The notes: generated by a model not told the origin, from the letters alone. A DNA stretch of 36,519 nucleotides from Theodoxus fluviatilis (GCA_034096865.1 JAWQFJ010009910.1:1-36519), one strand, 5' to 3'; counted from the first letter of the stretch, positions 21,369-31,072 are shown. Program-made: numbers and translations.

Positions 21369-21585
21369 GATGCCCAAGGGAGATGGATGGTTGGATGGAT
21401 AGTTTTACAGCCTATCAGCCTTTGTAGGCTATGTAGGGCCATCATGCACGAAAATCACTAGAACAGTTTGGAGTAAACGCAAATCAAGTAACGGTGTCCC
21501 TAGTTATTCACCTTTTACGAATCGCGTAGGGAGACGCAGTGGGTCAATTCTTACCCCGAACCCACAGGGGGATGCCCAAGGGAGA
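21369..21585 (-). mobile_element. SINE-like insertion with 15-bp target duplication (unit 1)
   Basis: GATGCCCAAGGGAGA occurs at 21369-21383 and again at 21571-21585 and flanks a 187-bp insert. On the minus strand the insert begins with CCCCTGTGGGTTCGGGGTAA and ends in a (CCAT/ATCC)n tail next to the far duplication. A 13-16 bp duplication plus a simple-repeat 3' tail is the mark of target-primed retroposition. GGTTCGGGG resembles a pol III B box, but no clear tRNA head is seen. The family recurs at 13370, 23310, 29781 and 31755. Confidence 0.65.
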
Positions 21586-21690
21586 AGCATCACCACCACA
21601 TCCCCAAAGCATGACACAGGAAAAAAGACCCACCCCTCAAGGTATTGGCACACAGAGATGCAGGAAGGCAGCCAGCCTGAGGGCACTCAC

Positions 21691-21812
21691 CTCATAGTCT
21701 TCATCCTCGTCACTGTCGGAGTCCTCGTCACTGTCGGAGTCCTCTTCCTCCAGATCCATCAGCCGCATAATCTCGTTCTTGATCTCAGCCTCCCGCTTCT
21801 TCTTCTTCTTCC
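21691..21812 (-). CDS. Internal exon b, unit 1: Lys-rich then acidic Asp/Ser/Glu segment, unrecognised protein
   Basis: Minus-strand exon between CCTTCCTTCAG and GTGAGT. The first two bases complete a Gly codon begun in exon a (22653-22701). It reads KKKKKREAEIKNEIM, RLMDLEEEDSD, then repeated DSDED and EDYE. Length is 122 bp, starting in phase 1 and ending in phase 0. Compared with unit 2 it lacks seven codons (ASKSKRL) and has four extra in the acidic run and one extra Lys, all whole codons. A basic cluster followed by an acidic Ser/Asp tract suggests a nuclear protein with possible casein-kinase-2 sites, but I do not recognise the family. Alternative: a remnant exon, not spliced in mature mRNA. 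Confidence 0.65.
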
Positions 21813-22086
21813 CTGAAGGAAGGAACACAGCAGTAATCAGAACACATGGCTTTCTGGCACTGCTGTGTGAAGGGAGTATGCGCCCAGCACTCACTCATGG
21901 CACGTGGGCTTTCCTGTCTCACTGCAGCAGCCCTCCTCCTTCCCCTGCTTGCTTCAGTACATACACAGGTAATCTACATATCATAACACGCCACTTTCAT
22001 AATTCATGTGTCTGAAACATGATGATGAAAATGCACAGACAAAAATCCCACCTGCACAGTATTTCTGAGAGAAACAGCTTTGTCAG

Positions 22087-22440
22087 TCACTGCCACTCAT
22101 CAGACCGCAATGCTCTGGATACTTTCTGGAGTTTGTTAAGCAGAGTGTCAGGGATGCCAGCAAGAAGAGAGTTTCCATAGTCGAGACGAGACAGGAAAAG
22201 TGATGTGATGAGCATTTTGGTGGCCTGCTGAGAAAGATGACGAATGGTACTAATTTTCCTTAGCTCGTAATATGCTAACTGAAGACTTTGTTGACATGAG
22301 ATCTCATTGACAGATCATCGTCAAACATGACGCCTAAATTTCTAACAGACTGAGAGAAGACGATGTCACTGTGACCAATGGTCAGTTTGAGAGCCTGATC
22401 CGATTTGCCTCCGCCGCTCACTAGGAGTGCTTCAGTTAAC
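22087..22440 (-). pseudogene. Non-LTR retrotransposon reverse transcriptase fragment, frameshifted (unit 1)
   Basis: The minus strand reads SVRNLGVMFDDDLSMRSHVN and, after a one-base frameshift, QLAYYELRKISTIRHLSQQA, then a stretch including SRLDYGNSLLAGIP, then LLNKLQKV. This is the characteristic region after the catalytic core in CR1/L2/Jockey-type reverse transcriptases (NLGV-FD, LRKIS-IR, SRLDY-NSLL). It covers about 115 residues and ends at TGA (22087-22089). The same frameshift is present in unit 2, so decay preceded the duplication. It lies within the inferred intron between exons a and b. Confidence 0.8.
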
Positions 22441-22652
22441 ACAAGGGACAGTCGTTATCAAAGATGAGCAATGGAGTTCGACATGCAAAATATGCCACTA
22501 GATATCACTCTCATGCCCAAACCTATAGCTCTAAAAATGCACATTCACATTTTGTCCACTTGGCAACACGAGTAAGAACAAAGCTCAACATTTTACACAG
22601 TCAATTATCAAGAGACACAATGAAAGAGATGGTCGATAAAATGGTTGCTTAC

Positions 22653-22701
22653 CCAAAATGCCACCAAGATCTTCATCACCCAAATCAGAAGCATCATCCA
22701 C
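22653..22701 (-). CDS. Internal exon a, unit 1: short acidic exon, unrecognised protein
   Basis: A 49-bp minus-strand exon between CATCTTGCTTGCAG and GTAAGC. It reads VDDASDLGDEDLGGIL plus the first base of a Gly codon. In frame it joins exon b, giving GGILGKKKKKREAEI. It starts in phase 0, and exon b ends in phase 0, so the pair totals 171 bp and can be repeated without shifting frame. The sequence is identical in unit 2. No domain is recognised. Upstream exons are not visible between here and element R of the next unit. Confidence 0.62.
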
Positions 22702-22965
22702 CTGCAAGCAAGATGGAGAAAAGTGCATAAAAACAAGGTTCAGAAATGTTCCTTCCCTACATTTTGCTGAAGAGTTTACGCTGCCTCTGCCAGGCAAGGA
22801 TGGGTGGAGAGACATGTTGCTGCAACTGAGCCTGGCACCAGCTGCCATCCATCAGAGCCAACAGCCAAGGCTGCTACTGCCCAGAGATGGAGGCAGCCAT
22901 CTTTGCGGCAGGCTTGTAACACAGAGGAAAAAGAAAGAGCTGCAAGGACTGCCCAACAACTGTCT

Positions 22966-23047
22966 CACACACACACACACACACATACACACACCAACAC
23001 TCATACACCCACACACAGATTCACACACACACACACACTCACACCAA

Positions 23048-23082
<35 letters not shown>

Positions 23083-23258
23083 TCATACACTCACACACTC
23101 ATACACTCACACACACACGCACTCACACACACTCTCATACACACACACACACACACACACATAACACGACACACACACCATCACTCATACACACACACAC
23201 CCACACATACACACACCAACACTCATCCACACACCAACACTCATACATCCACACACAG

Positions 23259-23304
<46 letters not shown>
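22966..23304. repeat. CA microsatellite (unit 1)
   Basis: (CA)n with interspersed CTCATACA, CCAACA and CACCCA variants over about 340 bp. His-Thr-rich frames through it are artefacts. Confidence 0.95.
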
Positions 23305-23306
<2 letters not shown>

Positions 23307-23309
23307 GTG

Positions 23310-23455
23310 TGTAAGGCCTTTGAGCACCAAAACCACTAGAACTGATCAGAGGAAGCGCACATCAGGTCGTGATGTCCTTAGATATTCCCCTCTTACGAAT
23401 CACTTTGGGAGACACAATGGGTCAATTCTTAACCCAAACCCACAGGGGGAGGATA
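23310..23455 (-). mobile_element. SINE-like repeat, second copy in unit 1
   Basis: It shares CTTACGAATC, GGGAGACACA, ATGGGTCAATTCTTAACCCA and ACCCACAGGGGGA with the insertion at 21384-21570, at lower identity and with the far part missing. It adjoins the CA repeat, so its 3' boundary may be truncated. Confidence 0.55.
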
Positions 23456-23492
23456 TGCACTGCACTGTGAAAGAAAGGCCCATACATACAAG

Positions 23493-23838
23493 GTCAAGAG
23501 TACAGAGGTGAGCATAGGGCGAATTCTGCTACCTGCCTGGAAAGTTTTGCCTCTCAAAATCAAACTTGAAATCCCGCAGTCTTCCAACTTGTTTTGATGT
23601 ATTCAGAATAGATTAATGTTTCTGTCAATAAAGTTTTTGTCATTAAAAATATGCTACATGTTGAGTTATTTGTGTTTTTGTGTGAAAGATCGTGTGTTGG
23701 GAACCGGAAAGAATGTGACACTTTTCAGAAGTGTTCTTTTTCGCACAACATTTCACACACACAGAAAGCAATTTCAATGCATGTTTTCTGCCTTCTTTGA
23801 ACTTGGGACATTGTTCTTCAAAAGAGACTAACTGAAAA
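23493..23838. mobile_element. Truncated relative of the 9102 element (left end only, unit 1)
   Basis: GTCAAGAGTACAGAGGTGAG at 23493 matches the left terminus at 9102. Similarity continues for about 345 bp through TTGAGTTATTTG (compare about 9270), TTGGGAA and the CACACACA/TTCTGCC stretch, then stops exactly where element R copy 2 begins (23839). R probably inserted into this element, so the remaining about 2 kb should lie on the far side of the last R. Confidence 0.65.
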
Positions 23839-25465
23839 ACAACAAGAAGGGCAAAGCCCATACGACTCACATGCTTGACCTCAACCTTTACATGACCTTG
23901 ACCTTCAGGTGACCTTCAAGGTCAAGGTCAAACAACTAAACCTACCAATGACATCATACACTAAGAACTGCTTTACACAGTTTTCCTACCAAAACACATG
24001 TGGCCTCGATCCAAGGTCAAGGTCATCCAAGGTCATGCAACACAAAGCTGTTAATTCAAGACATAGGAAGCACAATGGTGCTTATTGGCACCAAAGATCC
24101 TCTACAATAAGATGATTCATCCGGCACTCGGCCTATATAAAACATGATGACGCAGCCGACCGAGACGCCCCAAGCGGAAACCGTGGCGCTCGAGTCAAGG
24201 AAGACAATCTTCCACATACCCACAACAGAAATCGTTATGAGAATTAATCACTTTTATATTATATTATATTATTATATTGCAAGTTTTTTAATTAAATATC
24301 GATAACTAAACAAAGACTGGTGAAGAAAAATCCTTCTGTCTGTAAACACAGTATCTGTAGGCCTACTTTTGCTGGCCGAGCCGCTCGCTGCGATAGTAGC
24401 GAGATAGAAGGATTTACTGAGTACGGTCATGGCTCATGCCGTGTAATTTTATGTTTATTACTATAGAATTGCATAGATCTACTGTAGTAGGGAAACACAA
24501 ACAGATATTGTAAGCAAAAAAAATGCAGATTTCATGATTTCCGTATTGCTTGCGGTGAAAATAACTTGCCGTGTAAACAGCCTGCATGGTCACTAGATAC
24601 ACATTCACGTGCAAATAGCCTGGGCACTAGATACACGGTCACGTGCAAATAGACAACCAAATTAAAAACTGTTCACAATAACAGGAAAACCACAATAACA
24701 GAGTTCACTATAAGTGGACTCCACTGTATCAACAAATTTAATAGAAAACTACATAACTAGTTTTCAACTTCAATAATGCTCATCTCCACAAAGCGAGTTG
24801 CCATGTGTCAACTGTCATGTTTGTAAAACCTACGTGCTTGCATTTTATTATGCTAGCTTTCCGGCATAGTGTTTGTAAGTTTTGTTTATCTTTATGACCT
24901 TTTTTTTCATTCCTGCTATGATCGGTTGCGTTTATTCATTGCGATGAAATGTTTTGGCCACTATTATTCACTATAATAAATTCCACATGCATCATTAATT
25001 TAATACTCATCAACATTTTCGCAAACAAAAATTGCATGAAATCAGTTGCCAAAACTCTTCAACTCTGATTCAGAATCACTCAATTGTGATCAAGCCTCAA
25101 GGCGATATTTATCATCTAACGTGAATCATTCATTATCAAGACTGATGATTTGCTGAGGTGCTGACGTGACTAAATCAGCAGATTTTCGAAAACAAATATC
25201 GGCACACCTACAAAAGCAAAAGCCACAAGCTTCCTCCACCAGTTCAGCAGATTTAGATTACACTTCAAGTTCTGTATTTTATTGCGCTTAGCTCAAAACA
25301 CATTTATATAATCATTACTTACCTCTCTTTATTTTTCCACGGAAAACGGAAAAACGACTTCTGTGGACACGCATAGCGCGAGTTAACACAGTTAATCGCA
25401 CTGCAATGGTCACCTCCTTGCCTTCATTTCTTCTTCGTGGTCGACATTTTTGACCGGCTAATCAC

Positions 25466-28077
25466 AGGGTTCGTACAGGTTTTTAGATACAAAATTCCAT
25501 GACTTTTCCATGACTTTCCATGACCTTCAACAACATTTTCCATGACCTAGCGTACTGTGATACATGACAATTTTAAAGAGAAAAGTGTATGGCGCACGAT
25601 CAAACTCACGCACAATACACCCGTTGTAAAAAAATTTCTAATTCTTGTTATTATTTTTACAGCAGATTGATTCAAAAACTGACAAATGCAGAAAATTTTC
25701 AAACAAGTACTCCTTAAAATGATGATACTTTTGTCCCAAATTGTCTGGTGCTTCAACGATTAACGCACGCTGAATGTGGTAATCGAGCACAAACAGGTGG
25801 AAAATTTCCGCCTATTTTCTCCTTTCAAGCGCACAATCCGGGCGCTTGACAAAAAGTAGATTCATCGTACATTAACATCGAATATAGCGTTGGAAGGGGG
25901 AAATCTTGTAGAATCCGAGGGTGTCTGTACGAAAGCGGGAGTGAGCAAATTTTAACAAAATGTCCGATGACGTTCGAACTTTCATCCATAACTCGTCTTT
26001 CGATTTTCACCGGAAGTTCAAACATACACCGAACGAAAGAGCAATCTTTCCTCTAATGAGTAGTAAAGTTTCAACTTGATCAAATGAGAAACTTCGACGG
26101 ACGAGTGTTTAGAAGAGACCAACCCGAGTCGCGAAATGCAAACTCCGTCGAGCCACCGCGAGTCGGTAGTGGCGGAGGGTGTTTTTTTTTACGTAATCGG
26201 CTTGTATGTTCTCAGCGGAAATAAGACAGATTAACACAAAACTACACGACACATGTTCTTGAAACCTTCTGCTTCATAAACAACTTTCATTCTTGTTTTT
26301 ATTCACAATATTTTGTGGATTGTCCACAATTAGCCATGAAAGTGAAGTGGTATTGCCGAGTGCATTTTGGCTAGTAGGCCTACTGTAGTAGCGCAAAGAT
26401 TTGATACAAATTGCCATGGAATCCTACCACTAGTTTAAAAAAATTAGACGACTCAGAAAGACTTTCATCTTTCATGTTACATTGGTATTTTGTGTTATTG
26501 ATATGTGCGAATCCTAGAAAAAGTGGATTCTATCGAACCGACGGCCACTTCCGGTCTGATGAAGTTTCTTCGAACATCGCGTGCGGCGTCTATTTAGCAC
26601 TCGCTGAAGGTCCCGAGTTCTACAATACTTTTTCCAATATGTGCAAAATATTGCAATAAATATCTTCCTATCTGATTGTTCTAGCATAAACTGAAACAAA
26701 AACCTCAATAAACTAACCAATTTCAGCTGATTTGTCCGTCAAAATCGCATCTGCGCCGTCACGCTCTTACTCGCCATGAATCATTGTGTGATTTTGACGG
26801 TCATGCTATTTACCAAAATGGCGCTAATGTCTTCGAAATGGCTTAGAAATGAGCATATATATCGTTATCCCCTTCTTGAATATGATATATTTAAGCTATT
26901 CTAATTAAACCAGAACTATATTTGACCAAATTACGTTAGAAACAGCAACATTTTGAAACAGACATGCGGTCGCCATTTCGATCCAGCGCCAAATGGTAAA
27001 TAGCAAAATCGGACATGGATATCCAGCTGTTTCTTCTGAAGTTCAGCATTCAGGGACTCATCAAAGAGCAGCACCAGAGAATCAGAAGACCGGGCCTTTG
27101 CCTTGAGCATGTCTAAGAAATGTGGCCCCAGACCAAAAGTTATCAAGTACCGGGCTTTGCTTTCACTCAAGGCAAACTTGGAGGCGATGACACTGTCGGG
27201 AAACATGCGACGGAACAGCTCGTTCATTCCTTTGGTACTGGAGAATGAGAAGTGGGAGATGACCATTTTCAAAGTCCACAAAATTTCTGCTTTCAGTGTG
27301 TCCTCTGTTGTCAAGAAAGTGTCAATCCCAGTAGATCTACTGCCACTGCCAGTGGGTGCAGGCCTAGTTTCGACCGGCGTAGCAGCGCCAGCTGGAACCA
27401 CCACCTTTGAAGCACTCTCTGTCTCAGCATTTTTTGCAGTTTGAACAAAATCTGATATTCGTGTTTGACGTTTGCTCTTTTCTTCTTGGTGTTTTTTAGC
27501 ACGCGCCTGGTGCGCGACACCTTTCATGTGGCTTTTCAACGCTGCCGCTTCCATGTTGGATACAGCAAAGTCTTTTTCACAAAATCGGCACTTTGCCATC
27601 CCATCCACTCTCGCTCGCATGACCCACTCACGGTATTCAGGGTCTCCTGTCCAAGAGTCTTGAAAGCGACACTTTCCAGGCATGATGATAATCTGATTCT
27701 CAAAGAAACACTGCACCACAAACAATACAAGCTCTTTTCACTCTGTCCTCGCTTGAACCAACTGACCGGACGGGCGTGGAAATGAAACGAGGTCACCTAG
27801 CCAAAGAACCAATCAGGAAGCAGAAGGCACACGAGCCTTCAGAATTAACCAATGGGATGCAAGGGCACGTTTTCCTGACGTGCTCAGCGTTTAAAATTAG
27901 ATTGAGAGTATCGCGCGAAGCACAGCCTAGAAAACGTTTTTCTTTTTTCTTTTTTTTTCTTTCTTAAATTCCATGACTTTCCATGACCTAAGTTGAAATT
28001 CCATGACTTTCCAGGCCTGGAAAATGAAAAATCAAATTCCATGACTTTCCAGGTTTTCCATGACCTGTACGAACCCT
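25466..28077 (-). mobile_element. hAT element nested in the 4.19-kb element (unit 2)
   Basis: Ends read CAGGGTTCGTACAGG and its inverse, typical hAT termini. The 8-bp flanks are CTAATCAC and GTAATCAC, fitting the hAT nTnnnnAn target with one mismatch. Both ends carry repeated CCATGACTTTCCA subterminal motifs. It is about 2.6 kb. The interior retains the 5' part of a transposase gene (minus strand) and about 1.4 kb, 25560-26930, without recognisable transposase sequence. It is therefore an internally deleted, non-autonomous copy. Confidence 0.9.
26931..27683 (-). CDS. hAT transposase, N-terminal fragment (BED-like zinc finger plus start of catalytic core), unit 2
   Basis: The 250-residue product starts MPGKCRF, preferred over a Met 14 codons upstream because that extension is not conserved-looking. 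A zinc-binding motif C32-x2-C35...H52-x5-H58 follows a W/Y-rich start (W11, Y17, W20), as in BED-type fingers. A Lys-rich linker leads to a helical region, and SSDSLVLLFDESLN (D208) fits the first catalytic Asp. The frame then runs into unrelated residues and stops, so the remaining RNase H-like core, catalytic Glu and C-terminal hATC dimerisation domain are missing. It cannot catalyse transposition. A DNA-binding repressor role is possible but unproven. An identical frame lies at 35389-36141. Confidence 0.85.
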   Translation of the reverse strand: MPGKCRFQDSWTGDPEYREWVMRARVDGMAKCRFCEKDFAVSNMEAAALKSHMKGVAHQARAKKHQEEKSKRQTRISDFVQTAKNAETESASKVVVPAGAATPVETRPAPTGSGSRSTGIDTFLTTEDTLKAEILWTLKMVISHFSFSSTKGMNELFRRMFPDSVIASKFALSESKARYLITFGLGPHFLDMLKAKARSSDSLVLLFDESLNAELQKKQLDIHVRFCYLPFGAGSKWRPHVCFKMLLFLT

Positions 28078-28305
28078 GTAATCACGACTACGATTTCTGT
28101 GGACACGCATAGCGCGAGTTAACACAGTTATTCGCACTGCAATGGTCACCTCCTTGCCTTGAGCTCTTCTTCGTGGTCGACACTTTTTACCGGCTAAGCA
28201 CGGTTACCGCTTGGTGGCGCGCGTGATCCTAATTTCGCCGGAAGTGACCGGATGAATCATCTTATTGTAGAGGGTCTTTGTTGGCACTTTCTACCATGAG
28301 ATCTG

Positions 28306-28546
28306 GGCCCGTATTCACAACGGCGATTTATCTTTTTAACACTCGATTTATCCCCTAGCCCCGCGTTATCTTGATCGATTAGATAAGATACGCTCGTCAG
28401 AGGATCCTAGGTTGCGCTTTGCTATATATAGGGCCTACTGGTTTTCAGCCAAGGGAGAGCGGAACAGGCAGTTGGAATCGTCTGAGTTTAGAGATAAATC
28501 GGGGTTAAAATATATCGCCGATACATCGCCGTTGTGAATACGGGCC
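28306..28546. mobile_element. 241-bp MITE inserted in R copy 2 only
   Basis: GGCCCGTATTCACAACGGCG at the left is matched in inverted form at the right (about 22-bp terminal repeats). Unit 1 is uninterrupted here (GAGATATGGTCAC near 20147). The target duplication is not resolved: the left flank has an extra CTG and only AT is shared. There is no coding frame. Confidence 0.75.
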
Positions 28547-29196
28547 ATGGTCACTTTTAGTGGTTCACTACCCCATTTTGGTCACATTTCATAAGGGTCA
28601 AAGTGACCTTGACCTTGATATGTGAACAAATGTGTCTCATGATGAAAGTATAACATGTGCCCCACATAATTATTAAGTTTGAAACAGTTATCTTCCATAG
28701 TTCAGGGTCAAGGTCACTTCAAAATATGTATACAATCCAACTTTGAAGAGCTCCTGTGACCTTGACCTTGAAGCAAGGTCAACCAAACTGGTATCAAAAG
28801 ATAGGGCTTGCTTTGACCTATATACCACTTGTAGCTAAGGTCGCCATTCTCAATAACGTGGGAGAAAATTGGGAAAATGTGAAAAATGACTGTTTTTGAG
28901 ACCACATTTATGGCTCCTGTGACCTTGACCTTGAAACAAGGTCAAGTCACTATGTATGTTTTTTGAGGCCTTGTCATCATACACCATCATGCCACATTTG
29001 GTGTTGATAGACTTAATAGTCTCCGAGAAAAATCCAACGTTTAAGTTTTTTACGCCCGGACGGACGCCCGGACGGACGGACGGACGAAACGGCTCAGTAC
29101 ATACTCACTTTTGCTTCGCATGCGAGTCAAAAATCTGACGAAGGCTGGAAAACAAGGAAAAGTACGGGCATATTAACACCCAAGTTAGGCTTAGCC

Positions 29197-29469
29197 TCAT
29201 TGTGAATGCATGCATGCAAGCAATTGTTTATGTGTCAGTATTTGTATCATGCCATTCAAACGCATTTCATCCATGTTCAAGTTTTCATTCACAAAGTGAT
29301 GTGATTTCAAAATTTCCAGTTCTTCATATCCTTTTGCGACTGCCATCTTTTCACTGACTCTGGGACTGCATTCCACAAACAAACATGAGTAGCCGTATTT
29401 CTGGCAACAAATGGACAGCCAACTCTGCAAAACGGCATCACTCAACATGGCTACCACAGCATCCACAAA
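29197..29469 (-). CDS. Possible GNAT-like (N-acetyltransferase) terminal exon, unit 2, intact
   Basis: The open minus-strand frame ends at TGA (29197-29199). It begins after CACCAG (FVDAVVAMLSDAVLQ) or after an internal TTTTGCAG at 29425 (SWLSICC). A helix-like stretch, then QKYGYSCLFVECSPRVSEKM and AVAKGYEELEIL, resembles the acetyl-CoA-side helix, strand and closing G-Y/F of GNAT acetyltransferases. The tail of about 38 residues is unassigned. Both acceptors give phase 0, compatible with the phase-0 end of exon b at 30105, but linkage of an acidic nuclear-type exon to a GNAT end is speculative. Unit 1 has a stop within it. Confidence 0.42.
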   Translation of the reverse strand, partial: FVDAVVAMLSDAVLQSWLSICCQKYGYSCLFVECSPRVSEKMAVAKGYEELEILKSHHFVNENLNMDEMRLNGMIQILTHKQLLACMHSQ

Positions 29470-29780
29470 CTGGTGAAGCCACCCCACCAAGTACTAGGTA
29501 GTCCTACCACTAGGTCACTTGCCTAGTGCCTAGCTGCTGTGGTTGTTCAAATCTGCACGGATCCTACAGTTGCATCCTTGGCCACGTTGCTTAATCAGCA
29601 TTGCCTTTCCTACAGCGCATTGGTGACCTGGGGTGAAAGTCCCCCAAAATGAATTTCATGTATTTGAACAAAATAAAAGTTTTCGCTACTGCACACAGGT
29701 TCAGTAACTTGCACCTCTGACCACTCAGATATACAGTCCTTGTAAGGAAGCTTAAGTCAGCACAAGGCATTGAACAGCCT

Positions 29781-29999
29781 GATGCCCAAGGGAGATGGAT
29801 GGTTGGATGGATAGAGTTTTACAGCCTATCAGCCTTTGTAGGCTATGTAGGGCCATCATGCACGAAAATCACTAGAACAGTTTGGAGTAAACACAAATCA
29901 AGTAACGGTGTCCCTAGTTATTCACCTTTTACGAATCGCGTAGGGAGACGCAGTGGGTCAATTCTTACCCCGAACCCACAGGGGGATGCCCAAGGGAGA
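29781..29999 (-). mobile_element. SINE-like insertion with 15-bp target duplication (unit 2)
   Basis: Unit-2 copy of the insertion at 21369-21585, with GATGCCCAAGGGAGA at 29781-29795 and 29985-29999 and a 189-bp insert. It differs by a few bases from unit 1. Confidence 0.65.
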
Positions 30000-30104
30000 A
30001 GCATCACCACCACATCCCCAAAGCATGACACAGGAAAAAAGACCCACCCCTCAAGGTATTGGCACACAGAGATGCAGGAAGGCAGCCAGCCTGAGGGCAC
30101 TCAC

Positions 30105-30232
30105 CTCATAGTCTTCATCCTCGTCACTGTCACTGTCGGAGTCCTCTTCCTCCAGATCCATCAGCCGCAGTCTCTTGGATTTGCTGGCCATAATCTCGTT
30201 CTTGATCTCAGCCTCCCGCTTCTTCTTCTTCC
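30105..30232 (-). CDS. Internal exon b, unit 2: Lys-rich then acidic segment, unrecognised protein
   Basis: Counterpart of 21691-21812 with the same splice sites, CCTTCCTTCAG and GTGAGT. It is 128 bp and reads KKKKREAEIKNEIM, ASKSKRLRLMD, LEEEDSDSDSDED, EDYE. The 21-bp insertion, the 12-bp deletion and the 3-bp deletion relative to unit 1 all keep the frame, and the phases are unchanged. With exon a (31073-31121) the pair is 177 bp, 59 codons. This copy has an additional basic SKSKRLR patch that could act in nuclear localisation (inference). Confidence 0.65.
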
Positions 30233-30506
30233 CTGAAGGAAGGAACACAGCAGTAATCAGAACACATGGCTTTCTGGCACTGCTGTGTGAAGGGAGTATG
30301 CGCCCAGCACTCACTCATGGCACGTGGGCTTTCCTGTCTCACTGCAGCAGCCCTCCTCCTTCCCCTGCTTGCTTCAGTACATACACAGGTAATCTACATA
30401 TCATAACACGCCACTTTCATAATTCATGTGTCTGAAACATGATGATGAAAATGCACAGACAAAAATCCCACCTGCACAGTATTTCTGAGAGAAACAGCTT
30501 TGTCAG

Positions 30507-30860
30507 TCACTGCCACTCATCAGACCGCAATGCTCTGGATACTTTCTGGAGTTTGTTAAGCAGAGTGTCAGGGATGCCAGCAAGAAGAGAGTTTCCATAG
30601 TCGAGACGAGACAGGAAAAGTGATGTGATAAGCATTTTGGTGGCCTGCTGAGAAAGATGACGAATGGTACTAATTTTCCTTAGCTCGTAATATGCTAACT
30701 GAAGACTTTGTTGACATGAGATCTCATTGACAGATCATCGTCAAACATGACGCCTAAATTTCTAACAGACTGAGAGAAGACGATGTCACTGTGACCAATG
30801 GTCAGTTTGAGAGCCTGATCCGATTTGCCTCCGCCGCTCACTAGGAGTGCTTCAGTTAAC
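30507..30860 (-). pseudogene. Non-LTR reverse transcriptase fragment, frameshifted (unit 2)
   Basis: Near-identical copy of 22087-22440, including the same frameshift after the SHVNKV stretch. It is a decayed retrotransposon fragment inside the a-b intron. Confidence 0.8.
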
Positions 30861-31072
30861 ACAAGGGACAGTCGTTATCAAAGATGAGCAATGGAGTTCG
30901 ACATGCAAAATATGCCACTAGATATCACTCTCATGCCCAAACCTATAGCTCTAAAAATGCACATTCACATTTTGTCCACTGGGCAACATGAGTAAGAACA
31001 AAGCTGAACATTTTACACAGTCAATTATCAAGAGACACAATGAAAGAGATGGTCGATAAAATGGTTGCTTAC

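Larger units (their letters stand above)
24092..28280. mobile_element. 4,189-bp TIR element inserted in R, 7-bp target duplication (unit 2)
   Basis: Terminal inverted repeats of 33 bp start CAAAGATCCTCTACAATAAG and differ at one base between ends. Flanking TTGGCAC at 24085-24091 and 28281-28287 is a 7-bp duplication, and R copy 1 has the site once at 20128, proving insertion. Subterminal CCAAGCGG and AACCG blocks are also inverted between ends. Without the nested hAT it would be about 1.57 kb with no coding frame, so it is non-autonomous. A roughly 120-bp segment (GTGGACACGCATAGCGCGAG onward) occurs twice, near 25358 and 28100. Superfamily is unassigned. Confidence 0.85.
23839..29133. mobile_element. 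Element R, copy 2, split by the 4.19-kb transposon
   Basis: R resumes after the insertion: 23839-24091 and about 28281-29133. Its left part is nearly identical to copy 3 but about 10% different from copy 1. Its right part matches copy 1 almost perfectly except for a 241-bp MITE (28306-28546) and a longer (CGGA)n. The left flank (end of the truncated 9102-like element) is shared with copy 3 and differs from copy 1. Confidence 0.7.

Noticed and set aside
22087..22440. Active LINE
   Set aside because: Only about 115 residues of the reverse transcriptase remain and both copies share a frameshift.
22804..23511. His-Thr-rich frame of 235 codons (and its unit-2 counterparts)
   Set aside because: It runs through a CA microsatellite. 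The non-repeat part has no recognisable domain and lies upstream of exon a on the opposite strand.
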